Origin: Aphrocallistes beatrix
Lineage: Eukaryota; Porifera; Hexactinellida; Sceptrulophora; Aphrocallistidae
Reading direction: 5' to 3'
Assembly (NCBI GenBank): GCA_963281255.1
Contig: OY725488.1
Span: 4,859,925 to 4,923,924 of the forward strand
DNA length: 64,000 nt
The translations under genes and the position numbers were made by a program. The notes under the pieces are model-generated. The model had not been told where the DNA came from. It did not search any database and saw nothing but the letters and a program-made list of their open reading frames with translations. Each line of letters begins with the position of its first letter. Within the stretch, counting starts at the first letter, position 1. Below are positions 1-10,029 of the stretch, piece after piece.

Positions 1-294
1 GTATTGAAATGACTATAAAACCTATTATTGTATTGACATCTCGTACAAAATGAACTGCGAAACCTGTAATTGCATGTACATCTACATGGCCGCCGCCATG
101 TTTTATCGGCAGTGGGTGTCCTAAGAGGGATTTCCCTGAAAGTGGGTATCCATTTATGGAGGGATACATATTGTACAATATGATAAAACAGGACGCAGTG
201 GGTGCCTGGACACCCAGGACATCCCCGTTGGCGCCGGCCCTGATCTAGTATCGAAATGACTGAGAACCCACGATTGTATCTACCTTACTATACC
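1..294. repeat. Diverged ~42-bp minisatellite, left part
   Basis: Degenerate tandem units share the core GAAATGACTGAGAACC followed by ACGATTGTAT and ACATCTAGTAT. The array is cut at 85-242 by a small transposon. The same unit resumes at 1662-1985, so everything between appears to have inserted into one older array. Confidence 0.7.
85..242 (-). mobile_element. hAT-type MITE or fragment inside the minisatellite
   Basis: Read on the minus strand it begins CAGGGCCGGCGCCAACG, a hAT-like terminus related to the element at 41493. The other end is CATGGCCGCCGCCATG. The flanks share ATCTA from the minisatellite unit, a possible partial target duplication. No coding capacity. Confidence 0.45.
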
Positions 295-313
295 TTACTA
301 TTAAAACTCGATT

Positions 314-376
<63 letters not shown>
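295..376. repeat. CBU junction motif plus (TATC)n(TA)n tract
   Basis: Contains CTATTAAAACTCGATTAAT, the motif that flanks CBU copies throughout the window (also near 5614, 17735, 25348, 27258, 27690 and 28990). It is followed by TATC and TA microsatellites. The pogo-like MITE at 377 has landed in this TA tract. Confidence 0.7.
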
Positions 377-380
<4 letters not shown>

Positions 381-870
381 TCTCTTATCCGGACCTCCGA
401 TATCCGGGCACCTCTCTCAACCGGGCAGCCCTTTCGACATTTAGTGCATTGTCCTATTTTCAAGTCAATTATTAACCACAATTCCAGCAATCATGATTAT
501 GTAATATTATTTAATGAACTTTGATAATCAATTTGGAAGAAATTGCGACATCTAATATATTCAGGGGTAAATACTGCTTAAAATGTATTAATCAATCGCA
601 ATGGAATAGTTTCTTTTCATTTATAGAATGTCTATTTTACAATCACCTCTCTTATCCAGAAATTTTGATAACCTCTAAGTTCCGGGCACTAGATATTGTT
701 TAAACTCACCCATTATACAAATTGACAGTTTTAACACTATAAACTGCTATTCAAGTTGATTTCTGAGTTACGGGCACCTCTCTCATCCGGACCTCCGATA
801 TCCGGACAAATTCTGTTATCCGGGCACCCTCCGGTCCGGCACTGCCCGGATAAGAGAGGTTTTTGAGTGT
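377..870. mobile_element. pogo-like MITE, family ACACTCGAACC, copy 1
   Basis: About 494 bp with terminal inverted repeats related to ACACTCGAACCTCTCTTATC and internal inverted CCGGATATCGGAGG motifs. It lies in a TA tract, which fits TA target use. A second full-length copy is at 46724-47216 in the opposite orientation. The short open frame at 521-703 is MITE sequence, not a gene. Confidence 0.75.
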
Positions 871-894
871 ATATATATATATACATATATATAT

Positions 895-1661
895 CTGTAA
901 CGAATTGATTGAAGAAACTGCCTGCCGCAGAAAGCTGATTTTTGGCATGTGGGAGTCTCTTGGCTATAGCTCCAGTAAGTTCTGAGCTCAGAGTAAAATG
1001 TCGACTCATCATGGAATTATGACGTCATTGTCACATTTTTTAAAAGTTAAGCAACACAGTTATTCGAGCATAACTCAGCCATTATAGGAGATTGAAAGCT
1101 GAAATTTTAACAGAATATGTATACTAACATACAGTCGAAATCGGGTTATTTTGACACCGGTTTTTTTTGTCCCATTGGGTTATTTTGTCGTCAAGTCAGT
1201 GTAAAAATTGTTTTATTCATAATTCAATTATAAAATAATCGGATTTTTTTGTCTATCGGATTATTTTGTCTATCGGATTATTTTGTCTATTAGTTTATTT
1301 TGTCTATCGGGTTATTTTGTCTACCGGGTTATTTTGTCTATCGGGTTATTTTGTCGTTTTGGCAGTGCAATCAAATGGACAAAATAACCCGATTTTGACT
1401 GTACCTCACATATGATGCAACTATCATCAAAAAATGATGACTCATCACTTTGTTATGACGTCATCATTACGCATCAAAAAATTTTAAATTGACAAATTTG
1501 GTGATTTTTCGAGTGATATCGATTCTAACACTAAGATGGACATATTTAGAAATGCTATCTCCCTTATAATTAACCAATGTGACCCCAGGCGACCGAAGGG
1601 AACCTCCGGCGGACACAAAGTGTCTGCCAGCCGCGCAGCGCAAGCAAGCGAAGCGCGTTTG
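895..1661 (+). mobile_element. CBU copy 1 (forward), split by a MITE
   Basis: Starts CTGTAACGAATTGATTGAAG and ends in the GC-rich tail GCAAGCGAAGCGCGTTTGTA. It carries two TGACGTCA and one TGACTCA octamer/heptamer sites. The MITE at 1132-1401 interrupts it. The unit has no open reading frame, so it is non-coding and non-autonomous. Confidence 0.8.
1132..1401. mobile_element. Tc1/mariner-type MITE with internal tandem repeats
   Basis: Ends are CAGTCGAAATCGGGTTATTT and its inverse, with TA at 1130-1131 and 1402-1403. The flanks join into uninterrupted CBU sequence when the MITE is removed. The interior holds about six copies of a TATCGGGTTATTTTGTC-like repeat, so the terminal motif has been amplified inside the element. 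Confidence 0.85.
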
Positions 1662-1985
1662 TATTCTGTGAAAATGACTGAGAAACCAATGAGTGTGTAT
1701 ACATCTACTATAGAAATGACTGAGACTCCACGATGATATACATCTAATATTGAAATGACTGAGACCCCATGATTATAATATATCTAGTATGGAAATGACA
1801 GAGAACCCACTGTAGTATCTATATTCCGTAAAGAAATTACTGATATAACCTAGAAATAACCTATGACTGTATATACATCTAGAAAAGAAATGACTGAGAT
1901 CGCACGATTATACACATCTAGCATAGAAATGATTGGGATCACACGATTATATATACATGTCGCATGCAAATGACTCGTTAGTTCA
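1662..1985. repeat. Diverged ~42-bp minisatellite, right part
   Basis: About eight degenerate units with core GAAATGACTGAGACCCCA, continuing the array at 1-294. The sequence from 1986 to 2213 shows no recognisable feature except short AGTAAA/CCTAGCCT-like repeats. Confidence 0.7.
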
Positions 1986-2213
1986 ATGAAAATAGTGGGG
2001 CTACGTTCCAAGATTATAAAAACGACGCTAGATACAGTTTGCTAAATACATTATTGATTCAATAGTTGAGCAGTAATACAGATGCAGATACTAGCACAAG
2101 TGAAGTGGTAATAATAAATGAGGGATAAATGAAATATATAGATAGTAGCAAACCTAAGTACCATACCTAAATAGTAAAGTCTAGCCTTTAGTACTAAACC
2201 TAAAGAGTAAAAT

Positions 2214-3608
2214 CTAGCCTCCTAAAGTAAGCTTGTCAGCAGCAATTAAAGCTTCGGATACAGATTTGATAGTAAAGATGGGCGAATTTGTGACTTCTTC
2301 ATCAACTAGGTCCTCATTCATCTTATTGGATAGTAAGATCTCTTCTAATTCTACTCCAGTCAGCTCTTCTGTATGGGAATTTATGAGCTCTTCAATCTCA
2401 GAAGCAGCGAGATCCTGGAATCCCTCTCCTCAATATCATGTGAAATTTGGATGATTGTTCCTATTCCCTCATGAATATCTGGTAAATAATTTGGGTCTTG
2501 GACTACCTATTTCCACAATTTATTCCAGCATGTGTTAATGGTAGATGGAGACAATTAATTCAATGAATCTTCGATGTCTTTAATGCACTCAGCAATGTTG
2601 TATCTCTTCCAAAAGTCGATTACGCTGATAGAATCATTATTCTCCATCATATTCAAGATACGATTGAAAGAGCGTCTTATGTAATAAGACTTGAAAGTGG
2701 CAATCACTCCCTGGTCTAACGGCTGCAAGAGTTGTATTTGGTGGCAAAAATATTACTTGGACTTGATCACTGGAAAATTGGATGCATTGCGGATGACTGG
2801 AGCATTATCTAACGTCAATAAACTCTAAAATCCATATTCTTCTTCGCTAGGTATTTTTGAAACTCGATGATAAAGCAATTGTGAAACCAATCCATGAATA
2901 CACTAGACGTGACCCAAGCTTTATTATTAGATCTCTAAAAGACTGGTACATTATCTTTATTTTACCTTTTAACGCACGAGGGTTTAAAGAAACTTAGACA
3001 GAAACGTCCTGCTAGGTATTCTCTTCCAAAACAAGCCAGTTTCGCATACATAGAAAACTTGCTCTGGGGCGTAATTATTCTCTAGAATGACTTCTAGTAA
3101 TTTAGATGGAAAGTTCTGGGCAGCTTCGTGGTCCGCGGATGCTGATTCTCCCACTAACTTGACGTTATGAAAGTCTTAAAATTTTCAAACCAACCCTTGC
3201 TTGAATAAAAACTGCCGCTGTATCTACTCTCGATATTGTTTAAGTGGACATAAATACACTGTGCTTTATGTCGGATCACTAACCCACTAAGCGGAACGCG
3301 TTTTTGAGTCTGGTCCTCTATCCAATAATTTAGTGATTTCTCCATATTTTCAATAACAGGGTCACGGCGACAAACATAAGAAACTTTAGCAATCTTCGAA
3401 GTACCTGCTGCTACGCTAGACCTGATAGCTTCTTGGCGCTTTTGGATGTATCGCAGAGTAGATTCACTAATGTTATAACGTCTAGCTACTAATGCCAGTA
3501 TCTTTTCGAAGCAAGAAAGTTTAGTAATTCAACCTTTTTAGAAAGGCTCATAACATGTTTTGGCCTCTTCACAGATATACAATCACCAACCAACTTCTTC
3601 TTAGGCAT
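2214..3608 (-). pseudogene. Tigger (pogo superfamily) transposase, dead
   Basis: Read from ATG at 3608, the conceptual product resembles TIGD1/jerky-like Tigger transposases. In order it shows a CENP-B/psq helix-turn-helix N-terminus, the YIQK linker, a second Tc5-type helix-turn-helix (MEKSLNYWIEDQTQKRVPLS at ~3300), and a DDE region. The first catalytic motif reads CETGLFWKR (~3020-3047), where the family has DETGLFWKR, so the first Asp is lost. LTLDNAP (~2796-2816) keeps the second Asp. Several stops and frameshifts break the frame. The tail is acidic and Ser-rich, as in Tigger proteins. In nature it would cut and paste its own element at TA sites. Confidence 0.85.
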
Positions 3609-3867
3609 GATTAGGTAGAAAATTAAAAGAAACAATAGAATCTAGTATTGGTAAGAACGAAAGAAACAGTAAATGATATCGCCAGGATAATATGTAGATA
3701 CGTAAATGGTCATGGACTTAAGGTAGCCAAAGAAACTACAGAAGAGAGTAACGAAAACCGCGAATAGTCGAGGGAACGAGTCGCGAATAGCAAAACAAGA
3801 CTCAAAAAAATTTCCACGAATAGTCGAAACCGCAAACGGCAAACTCGGGAACGGCGAGGGCTGCCAG
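3609..3867 (-). mobile_element. Tigger 5' terminal region
   Basis: This stretch upstream of the transposase start ends at 3867 with a terminal sequence related to Tigger ends (GCAGCCCTCGCCGTT when read on the minus strand). Subterminal repeats CGAATAGTCGA and CGCGAATAG are present. The matching far end near 2000 was not found, so the element is probably truncated. Confidence 0.65.
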
Positions 3868-3870
3868 TAT

Positions 3871-5580
3871 ACAAGCGCGCTTCGCTTGCTTTCGCTGCGC
3901 GGCTGAAAGAAAATTTGTGCCGCTGGAGGCGCCCTTTGGGGCCTGGGGTCACATTGATTAAATATGAGGGAGATAACATCTCGAAATACGTCTGTCCTAC
4001 AGTTATAATCGAAATCGCACGATAAATCACAAAATTTTTCAATTTATAAAATTTTGATGCGTAATGATGACGTAATAACAGAGTGATGAGTCATCATTTT
4101 TTGATAATAATTGCATCATATGTGAGATATATTAATATACACATTCTATTAAAATCTCATCCTTCTATCACCTAAAATGACTGAGTTATGGTCGAAAAGC
4201 TGAAATTTCAAATTATAACAAAGGTGACAATGACGTCATAATTCCATGATGAGTAGACATTTCGTCTAAGCTCAGAACTTAGTGGAACCATAGCCAAAAG
4301 ACTACCACATGAAAAAATCAGTTTTCTAAAGATGAAACATTGTCTATCAAACATGTAGAAGACGCATTTGGTGTCATCACTTAAAGAAGAACATTGTGTC
4401 ATAACTTCCGAACCAGGGTCAAACTATGTTGACCATATCTCTCCTGAATCAGGATGTTCTAAAGATATTTCAAAGGAACTGATGTCAGTAATTTATAATA
4501 CGGAATCTGATAAAACGATTCATTCAATACTGGCTGACGGTACGAATGTTAATGTTGGAAAACATGCTGGAGTCATTGCTCGTATTGAATCTGAATTAGA
4601 TCGCCCGCTCCAATGGCTCATATGTTTGCTCCACTTCAATGAACTTCCCTTTCGAAAATTTTTTGAAGCTGTAGACGGTGTGACTTCTGGACCTAGGCAA
4701 CTTAGTGGGGAAATTGGATCACAACTTCATGGGGAAGTTCATAAATATCTTATTGTAAAATTCATTCCGATTCCAGGGAGAGTGGCGCCGATTTCACAGG
4801 ATATACTAAAAGATCTTAGTACTGAGCAATTATATTTGTATAAAGCTTGTCTTGCTATTCAAGGAGGTCCGGAACTGTTTGATATGAGCTTTGCATCGAA
4901 CAGAATTGGCCCACTAAATCATTCTCGATGGTTAACTCTTGCAAATCGTACTTTAAGACTGTACATGTCCAGTAGAGAACCATCAATAAATCTAACCAGG
5001 ATAGTCAACTATGTATTGAATATATACGCCCCCATGTGGTTTCGAGTCAAGAGTAATCCTTATTGTACAGATGGAAGTCATAACCTATTCTACTATATCA
5101 TTCTAACACGATTTCTTTCTCCAACTGACAAGCAGATTATATACCCGGTAATTCAGAGAAATGGATTCTTTGCTCATCCTGAAAACATCCTCTTAGCTGC
5201 CATAACAGACCAAAATAAAAGTATAAGAGAGTTTGCTTCTAGTAAGATAATAGATGCACGCAAAAGTTTTTCAAAAGACTCCCAGATTAGACAATTTGTA
5301 GTTCCTAAAATAAATTTTCAAGCGGAAAATTACATGGATATGATAACTTGGTCTGAGTGTGAGATTACTATATCACAACCTCCAATGCTAGATATTTTTT
5401 CTAATGAAGATATCATCAAAGCGAAAACTGAAACCATTCACATTTCAAAATACCCCTGCCATTCACAAGGAGTTGAGCTCAGAACCTACTGGAGCCATAG
5501 CCAAAATACTCCCACATGCCAAAAATCAGCTTTCTCCGCCTCGCAGTCTCTTCAATCAATTCGTTACAGATATATATAAA
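3871..5580 (-). mobile_element. CBU copy 2 (reverse), interrupted by a coding cargo
   Basis: The tail begins ACAAGCGCGCTTCGCTTGC and the unit runs leftward-to-head up to about 4330. A foreign reading frame follows, then the head end from 5472 to 5580 (TTCAATCAATTCGTTACAG). About 55 bp of CBU (AGCTCAGAAC to AAAAATCAG) is present on both sides of the cargo. Insertion therefore involved duplication, or two CBU pieces flank it. Confidence 0.75.
4359..5579 (+). CDS. hAT-like RNase-H-fold transposase-type protein, ends in repeat
   Basis: A frame of over 400 codons is open from 4359, after an in-frame TAG, with no ATG before codon ~39 (4482). It could be an exon or a 5'-truncated gene. Numbered from 4368, visible motifs are ADGTNVN (Asp57), CLLHFNEL (C86-x2-H89), SRWLT (R187-W188) and HPEN (Glu272). 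This order D, CxxH, RW, E matches the layout of hAT-type catalytic domains. I do not recognise a named family; similar uncharacterised proteins occur in arthropods. The last ~37 residues are antisense CBU sequence, so the natural C-terminus is lost. Function as a transposase is inference. Confidence 0.6.
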   Translation, partial: KTHLVSSLKEEHCVITSEPGSNYVDHISPESGCSKDISKELMSVIYNTESDKTIHSILADGTNVNVGKHAGVIARIESELDRPLQWLICLLHFNELPFRKFFEAVDGVTSGPRQLSGEIGSQLHGEVHKYLIVKFIPIPGRVAPISQDILKDLSTEQLYLYKACLAIQGGPELFDMSFASNRIGPLNHSRWLTLANRTLRLYMSSREPSINLTRIVNYVLNIYAPMWFRVKSNPYCTDGSHNLFYYIILTRFLSPTDKQIIYPVIQRNGFFAHPENILLAAITDQNKSIREFASSKIIDARKSFSKDSQIRQFVVPKINFQAENYMDMITWSECEITISQPPMLDIFSNEDIIKAKTETIHISKYPCHSQGVELRTYWSHSQNTPTCQKSAFSASQSLQSIRYRYI

Positions 5581-5650
5581 TAGATATATAGATATATACA
5601 CACACATATATACACATTAATCGAGTTTTAATATTAAGAATAAATGTATA
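5581..5650. repeat. AT microsatellite with CBU junction motif
   Basis: (TA)n/(CA)n tract followed by ATTAATCGAGTTTTAAT, the junction motif in reverse orientation. It separates two reverse CBU copies. Confidence 0.65.
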
Positions 5651-5916
5651 CAAGCGCGCTTCGCTTTCTTTCGCTGCGGGGCTGGCGGATACTTTGTGTC
5701 AGCCGGAGGCGCACTTAGGGAGCCTGAAGTCACATTGATTAATTATAAGGGAGATAACATCTCTATTTACGTCTGTCCAACGGCTATAATTGATATCGCA
5801 CGAAAAAACACTAAATTTGTCATTTTTTAACATTTTGATGCCTAATGATGAAATCATAACAGAGTGATGAGCAATCATTTTTTGATGATAGTTGCATCAT
5901 ATGTGAGATATATTAA

Positions 5917-6033
5917 CCCGAGGATTACTTGGGGTCAAAGGTATAAATAGAAATGACCCAGCTTTCACTTTCATTTTCAGTTTACTTTCAATTAACTTTC
6001 ACTTTCAATTCAACATTCCTGGACGTGCTCGGG
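5917..6033. mobile_element. TTAA-flanked MITE (piggyBac-like target)
   Basis: 117 bp with ends CCCGAG and CTCGGG, flanked by TTAA at 5913-5916 and 6034-6037. The interior is a TTTCACTTTCAATT-type simple repeat. Length and target fit a piggyBac-like non-autonomous element. Confidence 0.75.
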
Positions 6034-6040
6034 TTAATAT

Positions 6041-6642
6041 CAGGGTTGAAACCGAATAGTTGATTATTCGGTTTAACCAAATATTATTTGCAAATAATTG
6101 ATATTTGGTTTGTAACCAAATATCATTATTTGGTATTCGGTTGAGAACCAAATAATTTGGTCAACCGAATAATTTGGTCAACCAAATAATTTGGTCAACC
6201 GAATGATTTGGTCAACTGAATATTTAGCCAAACAAATAATTTGCATGCTTTCCCAACACAATAATCACATGTTCTTACAAGAAGTGGTCCGAACACAAAT
6301 AAATATAATAGGCTTACTTATACTTGAATATATTTTTGTATAAATATTTATATAAACATTTATGCAAAAATATAATCAAGTATTATTTGGTTGACCAAAT
6401 TATTCGGTTGACCAAACTATTTGGTTGACCAAATATTCGGTTGACCGAATTATTCGGTTAACCAAATTATTTGGTCGACCAAATATTCGGTTGACCAAAT
6501 TATTCGGTTGACCAAATTATTTAGTTGACCAAATATTCGGTTGACCAAATTATTCGGTTTGACCATTATTCGGTTAACCAAATTATTTGGTCTACCCATT
6601 ATTCGGTTAAATTGGTATTTGGTTGAAGCGGTTTCAACCTTG
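6041..6642. mobile_element. hAT-type MITE filled with TTCGGTTGACCAAA repeats
   Basis: Terminal inverted repeats CAGGGTTGAAACCG and CGGTTTCAACCTTG. Both halves are built of about 20 copies of ATTCGGTTGACCAAATT-like units in opposite orientations, so the element can fold on itself. No clear 8-bp duplication is seen. Confidence 0.7.
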
Positions 6643-6892
6643 ATTCTATAAACCTTCTATCACTTAACTATAAACCTTCTATCACTTAAAATAGCTGAGC
6701 TATGGTCGAAAAACTGAAATTTCCAATTATAAAAAAGGTGACAATGACGTCATAATCCCATGATGAGCCGACATTTTCGTCTGAGGTCAGAACTTAGTGG
6801 AGCTATAGCCAAAAGACTCCCACATGCCAAAAATCTGCTTTCTGTGCCTTGCAGTTTCTTCAATCAATTCGTTACAGATATACTACATATGT

Positions 6893-7085
6893 TAGAAACT
6901 CATAAAATATTCATATTATTACTTTCAAAGTGTTAAAATCGGAATCTACGTATTAAAATATCCTATATTAGCCGTTAAAAACTGCAGCATATATGTTAAA
7001 AACTCATAAAATATTCATATTATTACTTTCAAAGTGCGAAAATCGGATCCTACGTGGTGAAATACCCTACATTAGTCGTTGAGAT
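6893..7085. repeat. Two tandem ~103-bp units
   Basis: Two adjacent copies share AACTCATAAAATATTCATAT, TACTTTCAAAGTG and ATCGGA(A/T)CCTACG. The copies are about 85 percent alike by eye. No coding sense. Confidence 0.65.
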
Positions 7086-7263
7086 CTTACTTATATCTTT
7101 AAACAAAGCTTTGCAGTGAAGGTGTTAAAATATGAATATATACTCATAAAAACCGGAAGTGATGAGATTTTGCGAAAAAATGTTGACGGTGCACATCTAC
7201 ACCATAAAGAGATCCAACATGCGAAATTTGGTAAAATTCGGACTGTTAGATTTCGCAGTAGCG

Positions 7264-7334
7264 CGCATACGGACATACATACATACATACAATGTATGTA
7301 TGTATGTATGTATGTCATACATACATACATACGG
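7264..7334. repeat. Mirror-folded (CATA)n/(TATG)n microsatellite
   Basis: CATACATACATACATACA, then TATG repeats, then CATA repeats again, flanked by CGGA on both sides. The array is self-complementary and should form a hairpin. Overlapping short frames here are microsatellite translations. Confidence 0.85.
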
Positions 7335-7454
7335 ACGGACGAGATACTCCGTCCATGCCATAAGGGCATTTCCCTATAGGAGCTGCATTAAAAATGGTAA
7401 AAATGACTTGAATTTATTTTATTGGATTTAATCAAACCATTTCAGCTAAAATTT

Positions 7455-7555
7455 TTGGTTATTGTATACAATCATAAGTGGGGGATGGGGGAGTAGGTAA
7501 ATTTTCGCCGTCCCGAGCTCCCCCACTTATAGAGGCTCTCCTCTAGTATTATAAT
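7455..7555 (+). mobile_element. Fragment of the CCCCCACTTATAGAGG element family
   Basis: Contains GCCGTCCCGAGCTCCCCCAC and ends CTTATAGAGGC. The same sequence recurs at 21700-21790 (reverse) and at the right part of 61028-61732. Confidence 0.5.
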
Positions 7556-8007
7556 TCCACGAGTGCATTAAGGGGGGCCCCGCCACTGGACATTACATAA
7601 TGTAACAGAAATAAATTTATTAAACGTAATTTTTAGGCGAAAGTTTTAAGAATTTGTAATATGCATAAAGATCTTCGTTTCAATCTACATAACAAAATTG
7701 GGAACAATTTGTTTGAAATTAAAGACGATATTATACATGGATTTATGTAAGTGACGTCATTTTCCCATGGATCGCACTACTAAATAATAGAGTCAACTCT
7801 TTTAATTTGTTACCTTTAGGGGAAGGTGTGAACATTTGGATTACTTGTAGAAATGTCATTTGACAGCTAAACAAAATCATCGAGTTTTAATCTTCAAAAT
7901 GGTAGTCATGTCTTTAAAAGTTAGGAATGAATGTGTTTTCAATGATAGTTACAGTTAAGATTTTTATTTTTGCTCGCTTTTAGGTCGTAGATTAAATATT
8001 GAACATT
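7556..8007. other. No recognised feature
   Basis: AT-rich single-copy-looking sequence. I see no exon, repeat or terminal motif that I can support. Confidence 0.5.
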
Positions 8008-8510
8008 TTTTATAGAGCAACAATAGAAGGCCTTGATCCAAAAAATCTGAAAATATTAATTGGAATGTCTGTGCATTCCTCAGTTGCTGCGTAAAAAAAA
8101 TTGAATGTTTAGGCCATAACTCAAAAAGTATAGATACTAAGAAATTATTCAATTCAATCCGCAGGTTATTACTTCTTATATGATAATAATACTGTTCACG
8201 TGTTTATTTTCAAGAAGCTCAAAGTTATTGGATTTTATCACGATCTATAGAGAAGTAATGACATGGGACAAAATCCTAGATAACTCAGAATATTGAAAAT
8301 AGACACATGAACAGTGTTATTATCACATTAGAAGTAAAAACTTGCAGATTGAATGGTATAATTTCTTAGTATCCACGAGCTATACTTATTGAGTATGGCT
8401 TAAACATTCAATTTTTTGTTTCCATAGCAACTGAGGAATGCATAGACATTCTATTTAAGATTTTCAGATTTTTTAGATTAAGGCCTTCCGATTGTTGTTC
8501 TATGACAAAT
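8008..8510. repeat. Near loop-free palindrome, ~250-bp arms
   Basis: The left arm (AACAATAGAAGGCCTTGATC, GTGCATTCCTCAGTTGCT) is repeated inverted from 8510 back to ~8262 (TAAGGCCTTCCGATTGTTG). Identity is roughly 80-85 percent by eye, and the centre lies near 8255-8270. One arm also occurs at 41437-42445, so this is a foldback element family rather than an assembly join. Confidence 0.8.
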
Positions 8511-8569
8511 CAAATTTTTGACAGCTGAATTGGATACTCTGATATAATGTTTGTGCTTGTTTATGGAAA

Positions 8570-8690
8570 TATACGGTTTTTGATTTATCGGTCTAATTAA
8601 ATTTTGACTGTGTTAAAACTGGTCTTCTATTTTTCAGGCCTTCTCGGCGACATAGACGGCCGTGTATTAATTAAGTAGACCACGTCTACT
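8570..8690. repeat. Dispersed repeat shared with 38675-38770
   Basis: ATACGGTTTTTGATTT, CTTCTCGGCGACATA and GGCCGTGTATTAA recur in reverse orientation at 38675-38770. The element ends cannot be fixed. Confidence 0.55.
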
Positions 8691-8713
8691 ATAATAACAT
8701 GCTCAAACTTTCC

Positions 8714-8913
8714 NNNNNNNNNNNNNNNNNNNNNNNNNNNNNNNNNNNNNNNNNNNNNNNNNNNNNNNNNNNNNNNNNNNNNNNNNNNNNNNNNNNNNNN
8801 NNNNNNNNNNNNNNNNNNNNNNNNNNNNNNNNNNNNNNNNNNNNNNNNNNNNNNNNNNNNNNNNNNNNNNNNNNNNNNNNNNNNNNNNNNNNNNNNNNNN
8901 NNNNNNNNNNNNN
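8714..8913. other. Assembly gap (200 N)
   Basis: Exactly 200 undetermined bases. The left end of CBU copy 4 is missing here. Confidence 0.99.
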
Positions 8914-9124
8914 GGCTCCACTAAGTTCTGAGCTCAGAGCAAAATGTCGACTCATCATGGAATTATGACGTCATTGTCACATTTTAAAAAGTTAAGCAAT
9001 ACAATTATTCGAGCATAACTCAGCCATTATAGGAGATAGAAAGCTGAAATTTTAATAGAATATGTATATTAACATACCTCACATATGATGCAACTATCAT
9101 CAAAAAATGGAGGCGCTGCATTAG

Positions 9125-9320
9125 TGCGAATTTGGAGAGTTGGCATTATTGCGAATTTGTAGAGTTGGCATTAGCTCTACTCGATTTAAGGAGAGTTGGT
9201 ATTAGTTCTATACGAGTTTTAGAGAGTTGGCATTAGTTCTACTCGATTTTTTAGAGAGTTGGCAATAGTTCTACTCGCGTTTTGAAGGGTTGGCATTAGT
9301 TTTACTCTATTTTATAGAGA
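9125..9320. repeat. Subterminal array, left arm of the Mutator-like element
   Basis: About seven ~30-bp units of GAGAGTTGGCATTAGTTCTA + CTCGATTTTA. The same unit in reverse orientation forms the right arm at 11545-11797, 16672-16712 and 17367-17485, split by two insertions. Confidence 0.8.
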
Positions 9321-10029
9321 GTAGACATTCGTTAACGGAAATATGGTTGCGGAGAAAATAATCGCAGAAAGTGAAAGTAGGCATTTTAAGGCCACCCAGG
9401 GCCTAGAATTAATTTTGGTCATATTTCAATTTCATGATTAGGTTACTTCACTGAGTAGTCTAGCATCAATATTATGCAATCAATTTGCTCCTATATCATA
9501 TTTCCACCTCTCTAGGGCTATGGTTCCAAATTACGTAATACTAAATTCCTATACCATCGATTTCGTAGTTATGCATGATCCACCAACTCATGTGTTAGTC
9601 AATTCATTGTTCTCAGGTGTTTATTATGCAATATATAGGCTAAGGAAACTTGACTACTAGAATGGACTTTCATGCTCTAATATCTAAAAATATATTGACC
9701 TCATAATCTGATATCGAGGGCAAAATATCCTAAAATAGCAGAAATTTAATGGTTTCAATATGTATTGTGTTCAATAATAGAACTTTCACTATACTTCTAG
9801 TAGTCAAGGTTGCTTATTATATGAATAGTTTAATTGTTTAAATGCTAAGATATATCTCACTTACTTTTTCTGAAAAAAGCTACACAATGTAACAAACTGC
9901 ATTATTTTTGAATATATTTTATCATTGTTTTTATCATACTCTCTATTATTATTATTGAGTTTTTCAACTTAATTCAATTCACGATTATCAAAAGAATGAA
10001 TTTGTTCATGATAAATGCAGAAACAATAC
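9321..10029. other. Non-coding interior of the Mutator-like element
   Basis: AT-rich, with no frame or repeat I can support. It probably holds decayed downstream coding or untranslated sequence. Confidence 0.45.

Larger units (their letters stand above)
5651..6892 (-). mobile_element. CBU copy 3 (reverse), split by two MITEs
   Basis: The tail starts at CAAGCGCGCTTCGC and the body runs to 5912. It resumes near 6650 and ends at the head (TTCAATCAATTCGTTACAG, ~6880). The 16-bp stretch CTATAAACCTTCTATCAC at the resumption is duplicated. Confidence 0.75.

Noticed and set aside
521..703. 60-codon plus-strand frame
   Set aside because: Lies wholly inside a pogo-like MITE that recurs at 46724-47216.
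6041..6642. Satellite array
   Set aside because: Bounded by hAT-like terminal repeats and internally mirrored, so better explained as a MITE.
7264..7431. Overlapping Tyr/Val/Cys-rich frames
   Set aside because: Translations of a (CATA)n microsatellite.
8689..8968. Apparent frames across 8689-8968
   Set aside because: They consist of the 200-base gap and carry no information.
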